A DNA stretch of 64,000 nucleotides from an uncultured Eubacterium sp. (GTDB lineage Bacteria > Bacillota > Clostridia > Lachnospirales > Lachnospiraceae). Below the pieces are notes generated by a model, which ran no database searches, was not told the origin of the DNA, and saw only the letters and a list, made by a program, of their open reading frames with translations. A program made the position numbers and the translations under genes. Every line of letters starts with the position of its first letter. Position 1 is the first letter of the stretch. Where the stretch lies: the NCBI GenBank assembly GCA_934322085.1, contig CAKRGF010000007.1, positions 1-64,000 of the forward strand. Reading direction: 5' to 3'. Below, in pieces: positions 34,500-45,000 of the stretch.

Positions 34500-35406
34500 A
34501 ATAATATACCCTCCTAGAAATAATCAACGAAACAATACCCAACGCAACAATTACACATAGGAAATATACCCACGCCATCGCCGACGCTTGACCGTAGTCC
34601 ATTCGTCCTCCGATACCGATTGCGTCGATGCGCTCCATAACTGTGTTGTCTGTCTTCAAGAAGAAGTCAATTACCGTATATACGATATTTACCAAAATCA
34701 TCGAGCTCACCATTGGAAGTGTAATCTTCCAGAAACTTTCCCAAGCAGTACATCCCTCGATTTTTGCCGCCTCGAACATACTTGGCGAAATCGTCTGCAA
34801 AGCAGAAAGAAAAATGATAATCTGGATACCAGAAGCAATCGCAATATCATATACACTGTTAATAATGTCAAATACATAACTAAACATCTGTGACATCGGA
34901 CTGGAGTCTGATGTAATCAAAATGCTCTCAAGCACACCGGTAATACTTGTGTTATTATTCGTTGCCTCAATCGCATCTTTCATGTCAGCCAAAAGCGTAT
35001 TTCCGCTTTCCAGACCAACGATAACACCGGATGAAAGAATAACCGGCAGGAAGAATATCGCACGAACCGCTCCTCTTCCTTTGAAGGACTGATTCAACAG
35101 TAACGCAATAAAGAAACTGAAAATCAATGTTGCCGGAACGTTTGTCAGCATTTTTACCAACTCAGAAATGAGGCTTGGTACAAACTTCTCATCTACCAAA
35201 AATGCCTGGCGGTAATTTTCAAGTCCCGCCCATGTCATGGACAATCCACCTTCAAGTTCTACCGTACTGAAACTCATTCTTAAGGACTGTACTAACGGCA
35301 CAACCAAGAACAGGATAAAACCGACGATGAATGGTGCAATAAATAAATAGCCTGCAACCGCATTTTTAAATGCTAATGTCTTTTTCTTTTTATTCTTGCG
35401 AGCCAT
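34492..35406 (-). CDS. Carbohydrate ABC transporter permease (MalF/LplB type)
   Basis: This 304-residue protein has a very basic start (MARKNKKKKTLAFKN) and six predicted helices. The EAA loop reads MFEAAKIEGCTAWESFWKIT then LP. An extended external loop (about 130-170) separates helices 3 and 4. It starts directly at the stop of the DUF5696 gene and overlaps the next permease gene, forming a coupled pair. The substrate is inferred from the GH67 context as xylan-derived oligosaccharide. Confidence 0.92.
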   Translation of the reverse strand: MARKNKKKKTLAFKNAVAGYLFIAPFIVGFILFLVVPLVQSLRMSFSTVELEGGLSMTWAGLENYRQAFLVDEKFVPSLISELVKMLTNVPATLIFSFFIALLLNQSFKGRGAVRAIFFLPVILSSGVIVGLESGNTLLADMKDAIEATNNNTSITGVLESILITSDSSPMSQMFSYVFDIINSVYDIAIASGIQIIIFLSALQTISPSMFEAAKIEGCTAWESFWKITLPMVSSMILVNIVYTVIDFFLKTDNTVMERIDAIGIGGRMDYGQASAMAWVYFLCVIVALGIVSLIISRRVYYYE

Positions 35407-37998
35407 TTATTCTTCACCTCCCTTCACAGCTGCGAAATCTCTGGCCGCAATTTCCTGGCCATTGTATTGATAGTTGCTATAGTTGTAGTTTACAACAACT
35501 GCTTTTCCGCCTTCGAAGGTTGTCTTATATACGCCCTCTGCAATTTTTTCATGCTTATCAATTGCTTTATCGTATGTTCCTTCGAATGTTTCATTAAACT
35601 TGTTGTACAGACTCAAAGTATCTTTCTTCCAGTCATCGTAGTTACAAGCATAGTATCTTGTGTACTTACCATCCTGTAAAACACTTGTCTTTTCAGCAAT
35701 GTAAGTGAAGTATAATCCGGCACCGGACTCAGCGGACTTCAGGATATTCTCCTTCTCATCATCTGCCAAGTTAATTGCACCGCCGGAGTAATTTACTAAA
35801 CCATGCAATGCCATGGTATAGAATGGAACCTGCTCATCAATGATGTTTACGGCACGGGCATCTAAGTTCATGTCTGTAACAAAGTCTGCGTAAGGTACTG
35901 CATACTGGTTACCACTTGTAATCATAACCTTGTTTCCGCCCTGTTTCAGTGACTGCAATTTCTTGACCTGAAGATTCAAAGCTGCTTCACGCGATACTCT
36001 GTCTTTTGGATTGTAGTCACCGGCAAGTGTATTACCGATATCTTCCATACCGATATTCTTGCTGCCATAACCGTTTACTTTCTCTACATAAGTGTCAACC
36101 GAATCCATTGCATACGACGGTTTTACTAAGTAATAGCTGTCGTAATTGTGGTAATCCGTGTAATCATCATTTGCCTGATAAGTAATTGGATCCCATTTAT
36201 AGAGCTCACACTCTTCACGGCTGACAAACTTCGCTGCATTTCTTGTGGAACTGAATCCGTCAAACCATTTATCTTTGTATACATAGTTAAATGTACCATT
36301 CAGATAAAGCTGCATGCCATTTGTCTTGTCTGCATAAGCAGTTAAGTCTTCCAAATCTGAAGAACTTCCCAGACGTCCTACTGTTTTTACTTTAGCAGCA
36401 GATGTCTGTTTTACACCGGTATTAAACCATCCGGTATATTTCGCATTGATATTGCCAATGCCGGCTTTCTGCAAATCTTCCAAAATCGATTTAGCCTGTG
36501 TGTAAGATGTCAATGACTGAGAGCGGACAACCGGATAACCAAGGATATGCTCGGTATCATCTACGGCACCAATCATCTCAACAGCCAATGCCTGTTTATC
36601 ACTGTCTACCTTACCAAGACTTGGATATTTCTTCTGAAGATATCCGCGGTACTCTTTTGCCAAATCCGAATAATCGGTTTTATCAGAGAAAATGTATCTC
36701 TGGGAAAGTGTTTCATTTGGCAGCCCGTCTTCATAAACACGAACGGTTGTATCCGATTTTGTGGATACATCCATGTTTTCGCCGTGAATCAGACTGTAAA
36801 TGAATGTACCATAGTTATATCCATTGTTCTTTCCGGAAATATCCGCCTGAACGGTTGCGTAAGAACTTCCCTCTTCGGCTACACAAAGGAATGAACTCTG
36901 GGTAGTCTCATTTGCAATGGCAAGCAGTGGAAAATTGGATTTTGTCTCATCGACAATCGTTGTTCGTGCCTGACCATAATCCCAGCCGTAAACATCACTC
37001 TGATATCTCTGCTGTCCGGTCTTACCATTGTTGAAGTTGATTTTTCCACCGGTTCCTTCCGGAACAATCATGTAACCTTTTTCATCAACATTCGATGCTC
37101 CCATATATGGAAGAACCTGAAGTTTAACAATCGGATAATCTTCGTTGTAGGAGATTTCCTTCATCGGTACTTTTACAACCAGCTGGTTATCTTCCAATAC
37201 ATAGTGAACACTAATATCGAAAATTGGTTTTCCTTCATTACGGGATACTTTGTAATTGCCCATATCTTTTGTACGGTCTTCCAAAGTATATCCTGCTTCT
37301 ACGAATTTGTCTTCCAACTGTTGAAGACGAGAATCGGTAACCGACTCATCCAAATAGTAAATTGGCTCATCTTTCAAATCAGGGAAAAGTTTTTCACCTT
37401 TTGTCAACAGCTGCTTGTCGGTAGAATCATCCGACTTACTAAGTTCCTCATAATTATAATAAACATAACTTCTGAGTGCTGACTTCTGTGCCGATCTTGA
37501 CATCTTATCCAGATATTTCTTCATTCTGGACTCTTTGATTGCGACCGGACAAGTGTAGGTTTTCTCAAAATCACCTACAGAATAACTTACTTTAATTTCG
37601 TTATCGTTTACTTTCTCAATTTTATAAAACTTATTGTCCCGAATACACTGAGAATAGTTATCAATCTCTTTCTTCGTATCAGTATTGTTGGAGTAAGTAA
37701 GGTTCAAAGTTGAGCTTAACACATCTTTGTAATGTCCATCGGCATTTGCATACTTCTCTACATCCTCAGCAGTCGGATTGGAACGATATACCTTTCCGGT
37801 TGCCTTGTCTGTAACCTCAAGCTGTGTGGAAGAACCACTCACTGAGAGTTTCAATGAATCATTTTCAATTACTACATCTCCGCTGTTATCATACTCATAA
37901 GTTTTCATCTCTTTAGTACCCTCATCGGAATCACCGCAGGCACTAAGAGCGAAACATGCCATAACTGTAATCAGGAGCAAATACAACTTGTTTTTCAT
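35407..37998 (-). CDS. DUF5696 domain lipoprotein, possibly glycosidase-like
   Basis: This 863-residue protein has a lipoprotein signal with lipobox LSAC (Cys21), so it is outside and membrane-anchored. The N-terminal half is beta-rich, starting from TYEYDNSGDVVIENDSLKLS. The C-terminal half (about 450-800) alternates strands and helices like a TIM barrel, with runs such as MQLYLNGTFNYVYKDKWFDG, NIGMEDIGNTLAGDYN, KVMITSGNQYAVPYADFV and VPFYTMALHGLVNYSG. I recognise it as DUF5696-like; no activity is established. The barrel-like layout and sugar context suggest a carbohydrate-active or sugar-binding role. It is 20 nt after the YIP1 gene. The ATG at 37998 follows AAAGGAGGAAATGACAGA. Confidence 0.75.
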   Translation of the reverse strand: MKNKLYLLLITVMACFALSACGDSDEGTKEMKTYEYDNSGDVVIENDSLKLSVSGSSTQLEVTDKATGKVYRSNPTAEDVEKYANADGHYKDVLSSTLNLTYSNNTDTKKEIDNYSQCIRDNKFYKIEKVNDNEIKVSYSVGDFEKTYTCPVAIKESRMKKYLDKMSRSAQKSALRSYVYYNYEELSKSDDSTDKQLLTKGEKLFPDLKDEPIYYLDESVTDSRLQQLEDKFVEAGYTLEDRTKDMGNYKVSRNEGKPIFDISVHYVLEDNQLVVKVPMKEISYNEDYPIVKLQVLPYMGASNVDEKGYMIVPEGTGGKINFNNGKTGQQRYQSDVYGWDYGQARTTIVDETKSNFPLLAIANETTQSSFLCVAEEGSSYATVQADISGKNNGYNYGTFIYSLIHGENMDVSTKSDTTVRVYEDGLPNETLSQRYIFSDKTDYSDLAKEYRGYLQKKYPSLGKVDSDKQALAVEMIGAVDDTEHILGYPVVRSQSLTSYTQAKSILEDLQKAGIGNINAKYTGWFNTGVKQTSAAKVKTVGRLGSSSDLEDLTAYADKTNGMQLYLNGTFNYVYKDKWFDGFSSTRNAAKFVSREECELYKWDPITYQANDDYTDYHNYDSYYLVKPSYAMDSVDTYVEKVNGYGSKNIGMEDIGNTLAGDYNPKDRVSREAALNLQVKKLQSLKQGGNKVMITSGNQYAVPYADFVTDMNLDARAVNIIDEQVPFYTMALHGLVNYSGGAINLADDEKENILKSAESGAGLYFTYIAEKTSVLQDGKYTRYYACNYDDWKKDTLSLYNKFNETFEGTYDKAIDKHEKIAEGVYKTTFEGGKAVVVNYNYSNYQYNGQEIAARDFAAVKGGEE

Positions 37999-38018
37999 TC
38001 TGTCATTTCCTCCTTTCA

Positions 38019-38684
38019 TCAATACATTCGGAAAATGGTTTCTTTGTAAATCGAATAGAAATAGGAGAAACCATCACTAATCAAACTGAAGAACAGTACA
38101 AGCAAAAATACGATAATCAACATACCTACCGCTGAGAAAATCAAAGATAAAAATGCTTTACCCAGCATGAAGTCATGAATCATCATTACAGATGCGATAA
38201 TCAGCAATCCACACCAAATCATGGAGAAGTTGCTGAACACAGTGTAAAATGCACCCTCTTCTTCAGTAACAACGTTACTCATAGGAATCAGTATCAACTG
38301 AATAATTACATATGGTGTCATTGCATAAGCGGTACCCATCCATATATCTTTTAATGTACCTTTACCATCAAACAAGGTGGTAAGACACCAGTTTGCAACA
38401 ACATACACAATAAATGGTACAAGGAATGTTGCAATCTCTAAAATCAGGTTTACATTATCCCAGTTTACCGGATTAAACACGAAACTGGTTGCACCTAATT
38501 TAATCAGGTTTGTCAAAAGGACCAGAATAACAATTGTATTGGCTGCCGCCATAGACCCTCTCTTTTCATGTGTCAAATCCCAAAAACCATCAAAAGGTCT
38601 TACGATACAATGAAGGGCATAACGCAGAGAATCGCGGTAACGAATCCATGCATCTTTATTGGTCAGTCTTTCTTTTATTTTCAT
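38019..38684 (-). CDS. YIP1 family membrane protein
   Basis: This 221-residue protein has five predicted membrane helices (about 43-62, 78-98, 115-135, 148-166 and 178-205) and the YIP1-domain style start with ALHCIVRPFDGFWDLTHEKR. Function is unknown in bacteria. The ATG overlaps the stop of the NHL gene by four bases, and the DUF5696 gene follows after 20 nt. It is therefore an integral part of the transporter gene train, perhaps a membrane scaffold; that is inference. Confidence 0.82.
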   Translation of the reverse strand: MKIKERLTNKDAWIRYRDSLRYALHCIVRPFDGFWDLTHEKRGSMAAANTIVILVLLTNLIKLGATSFVFNPVNWDNVNLILEIATFLVPFIVYVVANWCLTTLFDGKGTLKDIWMGTAYAMTPYVIIQLILIPMSNVVTEEEGAFYTVFSNFSMIWCGLLIIASVMMIHDFMLGKAFLSLIFSAVGMLIIVFLLVLFFSLISDGFSYFYSIYKETIFRMY

Positions 38685-40168
38685 CCTTTTTCAACCTCCC
38701 TTCTGGCTTTCTTCACAAATCCAACACCAAATCCAAGGAGAATGAGGATTGCAATAATAATCAAGATCGTACCAATGTTCTCCTCAAACCAAACCTCACG
38801 GTAAAGCTTAAATGCTTTGGAATAATTCTTGGCATCAAGTTTTAATTCAAAGTAATCCATTGCCTCTTTGTAATTCTTCTCACGAAGAAGCGCACGGCCG
38901 ATTCCAATATATGCCTGGTCGTAGTTACCATTATGTTTCAGAACTTTACGCCAGATATTAGCGGATTCTTCATAATTACCTTTTTTGTACTCAGCCAGAC
39001 CATCATTAATCATTTTACCATAATCAGTCAAAGTAAACTGGGTAATCGTTCCTAACTTCTGATCTGTAACCAAGAGGGAATCACCAAGGTCTTCAATTGC
39101 CGAAGGATTCATAAACAATCCGGCTTTATAACCATGTCCGCCAAAGGCATACAGCATATTACCCTGGAAATCATAAGCAAAAATACGGCCTTTTGTATTA
39201 TCCAGTGCATAATAAACATCATTTGACAAGCAGCAGATATCTACAAACTTGGAAGGTCCTTTCATCTCGCCTTTTTCGGTGTAACGCAAATCACCATATG
39301 GATCATTGTAACCGTTACGTACCAAAATGTCCGTTCCCTTTGCATTCAACTTACGAATCGGTTCAGCCGACTCTACAGCTCCATCAAATGTACTGATTGT
39401 TGCATAAATGAAATCTTCGGAATCCAGACAAAGGTTCGAATACTCTGTCGGAACGAACAAATCCATCTGTGCACGCTGCTCTTTTGTCGCAACCAATTTC
39501 CACAAATAAGTAAGGAAATCATAAGTTACTTCACTGGCTCCGACAAATCCCGTAAAGTCTCCGGCGTCATCAAACTCAAGGAAACCTTTGTTTACGTTCT
39601 GAACCTGAGCAAAAATACGTTTTGCACCATCCACAACCAACTTCTGTGGAAGGAATTTTGCATCCGTATAGGTTTTGTCATTTGGACGGCCAATTACTTT
39701 TACCATATTGCCGTCTGCATCCAAGTGAACAATTTTATTATTACCGGTATCGGCAATGTACATTTGTCCATCATCTGTCACAAATACATCCTGAGGACCA
39801 TTCAATTTTACATCTTTTCCCTCAGCATCTTTGTAACCGGTTACCTCTTTTACATAAGTAAACTCATTGTTTTCATATGTAAATTCACAAATACGATTAT
39901 TTCCTGTATCTGCAACATACATCTTATTTCCGGTTGAGAAAAGACCCTGTGGCTCAGAAAAGTTGCCACAATCTTTAAAATCAGAACCGGAAATTACTCG
40001 CTCAACCGAATAAGCATCCGGAGACTCACGGTCAACATCCCAGCAATCATAAGTATATGTATAATGTTTGCCATCAGAACTATTCGCGAGGACCTCCGCG
40101 TTGCTTACAAGGAGGGATGCAACGAGTAATAACGCAAATACCGAAGTAAGTCGTTTCATTTTTCTCAT
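38681..40168 (-). CDS. NHL-repeat/TPR protein with C-terminal membrane anchor
   Basis: This 495-residue protein has a signal peptide (hydrophobic about 8-22, probable cleavage after ANS-like residues near 29). NHL beta-propeller blades are recognisable by repeated MYVADTGNNRICEF-type motifs (two clear copies near 88-100 and 136-150). The TPR-like stretch near 395-455 has LAEYKKGNYEESANIWRKVL and AYIGIGRALLREKNYKEAMD. A C-terminal membrane helix (about 468-486) and a basic tail follow. Topology puts propeller and TPR outside the cell. It is encoded between a permease and the YIP1 gene. Role unknown; it may bind sugar polymer or organise transporter parts. Confidence 0.8.
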   Translation of the reverse strand: MRKMKRLTSVFALLLVASLLVSNAEVLANSSDGKHYTYTYDCWDVDRESPDAYSVERVISGSDFKDCGNFSEPQGLFSTGNKMYVADTGNNRICEFTYENNEFTYVKEVTGYKDAEGKDVKLNGPQDVFVTDDGQMYIADTGNNKIVHLDADGNMVKVIGRPNDKTYTDAKFLPQKLVVDGAKRIFAQVQNVNKGFLEFDDAGDFTGFVGASEVTYDFLTYLWKLVATKEQRAQMDLFVPTEYSNLCLDSEDFIYATISTFDGAVESAEPIRKLNAKGTDILVRNGYNDPYGDLRYTEKGEMKGPSKFVDICCLSNDVYYALDNTKGRIFAYDFQGNMLYAFGGHGYKAGLFMNPSAIEDLGDSLLVTDQKLGTITQFTLTDYGKMINDGLAEYKKGNYEESANIWRKVLKHNGNYDQAYIGIGRALLREKNYKEAMDYFELKLDAKNYSKAFKLYREVWFEENIGTILIIIAILILLGFGVGFVKKARREVEKG

Positions 40169-40183
40169 TTTCTTTCCTCCTTA

Positions 40184-41047
40184 TCAGTCTTTAATTCCGG
40201 AACTAGCCATTGTTTCCAGAATGTTACTCTCTGCCAAAATAAAGATTAAAATCGGCACCATCATAACGACCATTGTCGCAGCGGAACCTACACCGGCACG
40301 GGCAACACCACCGGCCATAATCTGCTGCAATGCATATGGCAGCATCTTATATTCTTCCGAGTAGATATACACCTGACCTTTCATGTTCCAAAGGTTTTGT
40401 ACAGAGAAAATTGTTACTGTCAACCATGCCGGTTTTACGTTAGGCATGACAATCTGAAGGAAGATTCTTCCCTCTTTCGCACCATCAATCTTAGCCGCTT
40501 CAATCAATGCATCCGGAATCTGCTCCATAAACTGTTTCATAAGGAACAATCCCATCGGCAGTGCGAACGCCGGCACCATCAGTGCTAAGTACGTATCAAT
40601 CCATCCAAGCTTACTCATAATGATATAAGTAGGAATCTGCAATACATAAGCATTGAACATGATTGCAGCCTGAATAATCTTGAAAATCTTTTTGCTTCCC
40701 GGGAACTCATATTTTGCCAAAACATAAGCAGCCATTGAACCAATAATCAAATGACCTACCGTACCAAGCAATGTAATAAATACCGTGTTAAAGACATAAC
40801 GGGTAAATGGTACATAGGAGCTTGACATAACAACAAGCAAATCCTGGAAGTTATTAAATGTTGGGTTCTTCACGAAAAATCTCGGTGGATACAGATAAAT
40901 CTCATCCAGCGGTTTAAATGCACTACTGATGGAATATACCAACGGAAGCACAAAGAAGATACCAAACAAAATCAGCAAAATGTAAATACCGATATCACCA
41001 CCGACTGAGCGGTTCGGTTTTCTTCGTTTTAATTTAATTAATTTCAT
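40184..41047 (-). CDS. Carbohydrate ABC transporter permease (MalG type)
   Basis: This 287-residue membrane subunit starts MKLIKLKRRKPNRSVGGDIG, has six predicted helices, and shows the ATPase-docking EAA loop IEAAKIDGAKEGRIFLQIVM followed by PNVKP. The ATG at 41047 follows AGGAGGTATAGCAAAG; an upstream start in the frame would swallow that site. It forms the upper permease pair with the gene 17 nt before it, behind the 1039-residue binding protein. Confidence 0.93.
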   Translation of the reverse strand: MKLIKLKRRKPNRSVGGDIGIYILLILFGIFFVLPLVYSISSAFKPLDEIYLYPPRFFVKNPTFNNFQDLLVVMSSSYVPFTRYVFNTVFITLLGTVGHLIIGSMAAYVLAKYEFPGSKKIFKIIQAAIMFNAYVLQIPTYIIMSKLGWIDTYLALMVPAFALPMGLFLMKQFMEQIPDALIEAAKIDGAKEGRIFLQIVMPNVKPAWLTVTIFSVQNLWNMKGQVYIYSEEYKMLPYALQQIMAGGVARAGVGSAATMVVMMVPILIFILAESNILETMASSGIKD

Positions 41048-41064
41048 CTTTGCTATACCTCCTA

Positions 41065-42000
41065 TCAAGTTCCAACTTTGCTAAGCAGTGACTGAATTGC
41101 CTTATTCAACAACAGCATCACGGCGAACAAAATTGTTGCAATTGCGGAAGCATAACCCATCTCAAATCGTGTAGTACCATAGTCAATCAGATGGGTAACT
41201 ACGGTACGCGCCGCATAGTCCGTACTAGGGAAACCACAAAGCGCCATCGTCTGATCGGCAACACCAAATGTCTGTGTGATTGCCATTACGGCACCAAACA
41301 GAAGCATAGGTTTCATACCAGGCAGTGTGATGTACCAAAGTTCCTGCCAGCGGTTTTTAACACCGTCCACATAACCCGCTTCAAACTGCGAATTATCAAT
41401 ACCTTGAAGTCCGGCCACAAAGGAAAGGAATCCCTGACCAAGACTCATCCACAATACGACGATAATAATAACATTCATCATGTAAGCAGTATCCGTGAGC
41501 CACAGAATCGGCTCACTGATAAAACCAAATTTAATCAAAAATGAATTTACATATCCGTATGCATCACCACTAAATAAGATAGACCATACTAAGTATGCCT
41601 GACCTGAAATTGTCGGTGCATAGAATACAACTACGGCGAAAGCACGGATATAACGTGGCAGCTCGTTGATAAACCAAGCGAACAAAAATGCCATGATATA
41701 ACCAAGCGGTCCGGTAATTGCTGCCAGCAAGAATGTATTTTTAACCGCAATCAAGAATACATCATCTGCAAGAAGCAGGTTAATGTAGTTATCTACACCA
41801 ACGAATCTTGCCGGTTCCAGTACGTTATAGTACGTGAAACTGTAAAATACTGACATCAGCACGGGCAAAATGTAGAATGCAGTAAACACAATCAAATACG
41901 GCAGAAGGAAAAGGTAACATGTCTTAGACATCTTAGCTTTCTTCCATGCAATTTTAGCATTGCGCTTTTTAATCTGCATGTATTTTCCCAGAAAATTCAT
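41065..42000 (-). CDS. Carbohydrate ABC transporter permease (MalF type)
   Basis: This 311-residue membrane subunit has a basic N-terminus, six predicted helices and the EAA loop FEAGYVDGVKNRWQELWYIT followed by LPGMKP. The second residue of the usual AA pair is Gly (EAG), a tolerated variant. It follows the large binding protein gene by 15 nt and precedes its partner by 17 nt. No ATPase is encoded in the locus; a shared ATPase from elsewhere is expected, as is common in Firmicutes. Confidence 0.92.
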   Translation of the reverse strand: MNFLGKYMQIKKRNAKIAWKKAKMSKTCYLFLLPYLIVFTAFYILPVLMSVFYSFTYYNVLEPARFVGVDNYINLLLADDVFLIAVKNTFLLAAITGPLGYIMAFLFAWFINELPRYIRAFAVVVFYAPTISGQAYLVWSILFSGDAYGYVNSFLIKFGFISEPILWLTDTAYMMNVIIIVVLWMSLGQGFLSFVAGLQGIDNSQFEAGYVDGVKNRWQELWYITLPGMKPMLLFGAVMAITQTFGVADQTMALCGFPSTDYAARTVVTHLIDYGTTRFEMGYASAIATILFAVMLLLNKAIQSLLSKVGT

Positions 42001-42015
42001 TTTTTCACTCCTCTC

Positions 42016-45000
42016 TTATTTTTGTTTTGTTTCTTTTTCTTCTTGTTCCAGAGTCTTCAAACCAAACTCTTCACGTTTGTTTGATAACTCCTTATTTATC
42101 GTAATAACATAATCAAGAATCGTCTCTCGAGGGTCCTCGTTGTTATTCATGACTTTACGGATTGCGTTTGTGATATGACGTTCTGTGTAATATCCGCCGG
42201 CAACCTGCGGAATACCAAATGCCCATTTGTGCTGTTCATCCAGTACAGTGGACTCTTTGCTGCTCCAAGACAAAGTCTTAAAGGTTACTTTGTTTGCTGT
42301 TGCATAACGTGCCGCAGCACCCATAACAGCCTCAAGTTCTCTTGCATAGGTAGCCTGTGTATCAGCACTTGCCCACCATTTCAAGAAATCCCATGCGATT
42401 TCTTTCTTGCCACGCTGTTCTGCACCTTTAAGCATCATAGAAGCAGTACCCCATGACTGAACGGAACGGTTGATTGAGCCGTCTTCCTGTTTCACACCAG
42501 GAACCATACCGAAGTTCCAAAGACCTTTAATCTCAGGAGCGAATACAGACAATGTATTAAATGTACTGTAATCTGCTACACCGATTGGCATCTCACCGCT
42601 TCGGAAACGGTTTGCGAAATCGTACTGTTTAACCAGTTTGTAGTTGGTAAACAATTTGGTATAGAATTCAAATGCCTGAATACCTTCTGTACTACCAATT
42701 GTTGTCTCAATGCCGTCATCACGGTACAAGGAACCACCGCGCTGAACAAGCTGAGCATAGTAGTTTGCAAGGTCAGGGTTGGATGCGTTGTTAATCTTAC
42801 GCTCTACCGAAGGAATCGCAAAGGACATGCTGTTCTTCTGCAGTTTCGGAAGCACTTTAATTACATCATCCCATGTATTAATCTGTGTCGCATCGATACC
42901 AAGCTCTTCCATAATATCGGTACGATAGAACAATACGTTGTAGTTTTCTGTCTCTGGCAGACCATACAAACCTTTATGTCCGGTCTTATCTTTCAGCCAG
43001 TAAGACTCATAAGAACTTGCCTGATACTCAGAAAGTACATCTTTATAATCTGAGAACTGGGTCAAATCCACAGTCGCACCACGAAGTGCGTAGTTGACAG
43101 GCTCTGTCTGGGAAATACAAAGTGCTACATCCGGACCATTACCTGACATAACGGCAGGAAGCATCGCATTTACCGCACCGGCAGAGTTTGTAACTGTATT
43201 TGCTGACGCCGCAGCATCAATCAGTTTGACATTTACTTTAATTTCTTTTCCATATTTTTCTTTTGAAGTCGGAGTAAACTGCTGGTCTACCATGTTCTTC
43301 AAAATATTACTCTGGTCACGTCCGGCAGTAATCCATACATCGATAACATCCGGATCATCCGAATCATACACATTACCAAGTGCAGAGGAATCGGAACGGA
43401 AAGAGTTAATAAACAATGTACACTCATGTACAATTCGGTCAAAGCTTCCTTCATTTACTTCTTCAATTGAAGATTTGTCACCGGCAAGAACAATATAGTC
43501 AATATCCATTGCCGTTGCACTTAAGTTGTTAATTGATGTACCAAGAGAAGATACATTCTCTTTGAAGTTCGACAACGTCTGAGGAATTTTATCCGGACGG
43601 TCAACAAACTCTTCCATCTGTGCAGCCAGTGTCTGTGCTACGGCGATTTCACCACCACGTTCACCGGTATATGCAGTAACTTCATCAACTAAGTGATACA
43701 AGATTTTGGACTCATCGCCCATTGCCTTAATGATATCCGGATATACTTTTTCAATCTGGTAATCGCGGAACTCATCCGGCTCTGTACCTGTCAATACAAG
43801 AATCTGACGATAGTACTGATTCATACGGTATACACTTTCAGACAACTGGGAGAGATACTCACCAAGCTCACCAAGTGTAATTTTCAAACGAATTTTATGT
43901 TTTCCAGCAGTGAGGTGGAATTTGTATGCCTCGCCTTTATCATTCTGTAAGCAAAGCATTTCCCAAACATTGCTGTAAGTAAATTGCAGACTAGCTACCT
44001 CTTTAAAAGGAACCTCTCCGTCAATGTACAAGGAACGGTTTGCGATATAACCACGGTTATATCCCTGACGTCCTTTGATACCGATTACATAATCGCCTTC
44101 TTTTTCTACCTTCGTAGTCCATTCCAGCCAGTCACCGGCAACTTTCCACTGTGTACCACCAATTACATTCAAAACCTGTTTGTCTGTATTGTGCTTGGTA
44201 ACATTTCCTTTTTCATCCTCGTATTCGGTATCACCCGATGTACGGTCATATGTAGCATATAAAGATGGTGATGAACGTCTGTCCGACTTTTCACCCTGAA
44301 TCTTCTGAACGTAAGATTTGTCAACGTTATTTGTCTTTCCTTTGTTCTCTGCTGCGTACTCTGCATAAGTAGGAATCTTTTTCATATTACCTACTGTGAG
44401 TTTACGCATAATCAAACGTTCGTTGACACCAGTTAAGCGAATCTTATTGACACCCTTCTTTAAATAGAAGTAATACGGATCCATCTCATATCCGGTTGGG
44501 TCTTCAAAATAGGAAGAAATCCATCCGCGTGTCGGATCCTCAATCTGGGAAGGACGAATCTCATTTCCCTGGTTATCCTTGGTTGGTTTGCCATCATCCG
44601 TGTAGACACGTTCGAAGTCAATACCCTCGGCACCATTAAATGGAGTTTCGTATTTACCCGTTTTTTCATTGTAAAGTTCTACCTTGGTCTCAATTGCAAT
44701 TCCTCGGTCGTCCTTGTCTCCTGTGGAAGGATAATACTCAAGGTTCAAGTTGTAATAACCCTCCTCTTCCACATTAACAGAATACACTGCGCTTTCTCCT
44801 TCCGGAATCAACACCGATTCTGATTTTTCATTCTCCGGACCAAGATCATTATGTACAGTGACGTTTTTGGTTGTCTCTTTCTTCACGAAACCGGCAACCG
44901 GAATATCATAGGAACCACTTGGTGTATTGGCATCCGTGCGCTTAGCCACATAATCACTGTACTGGCCTTCACGCTGATATTCGCTGCTCATAGTGTCAAA

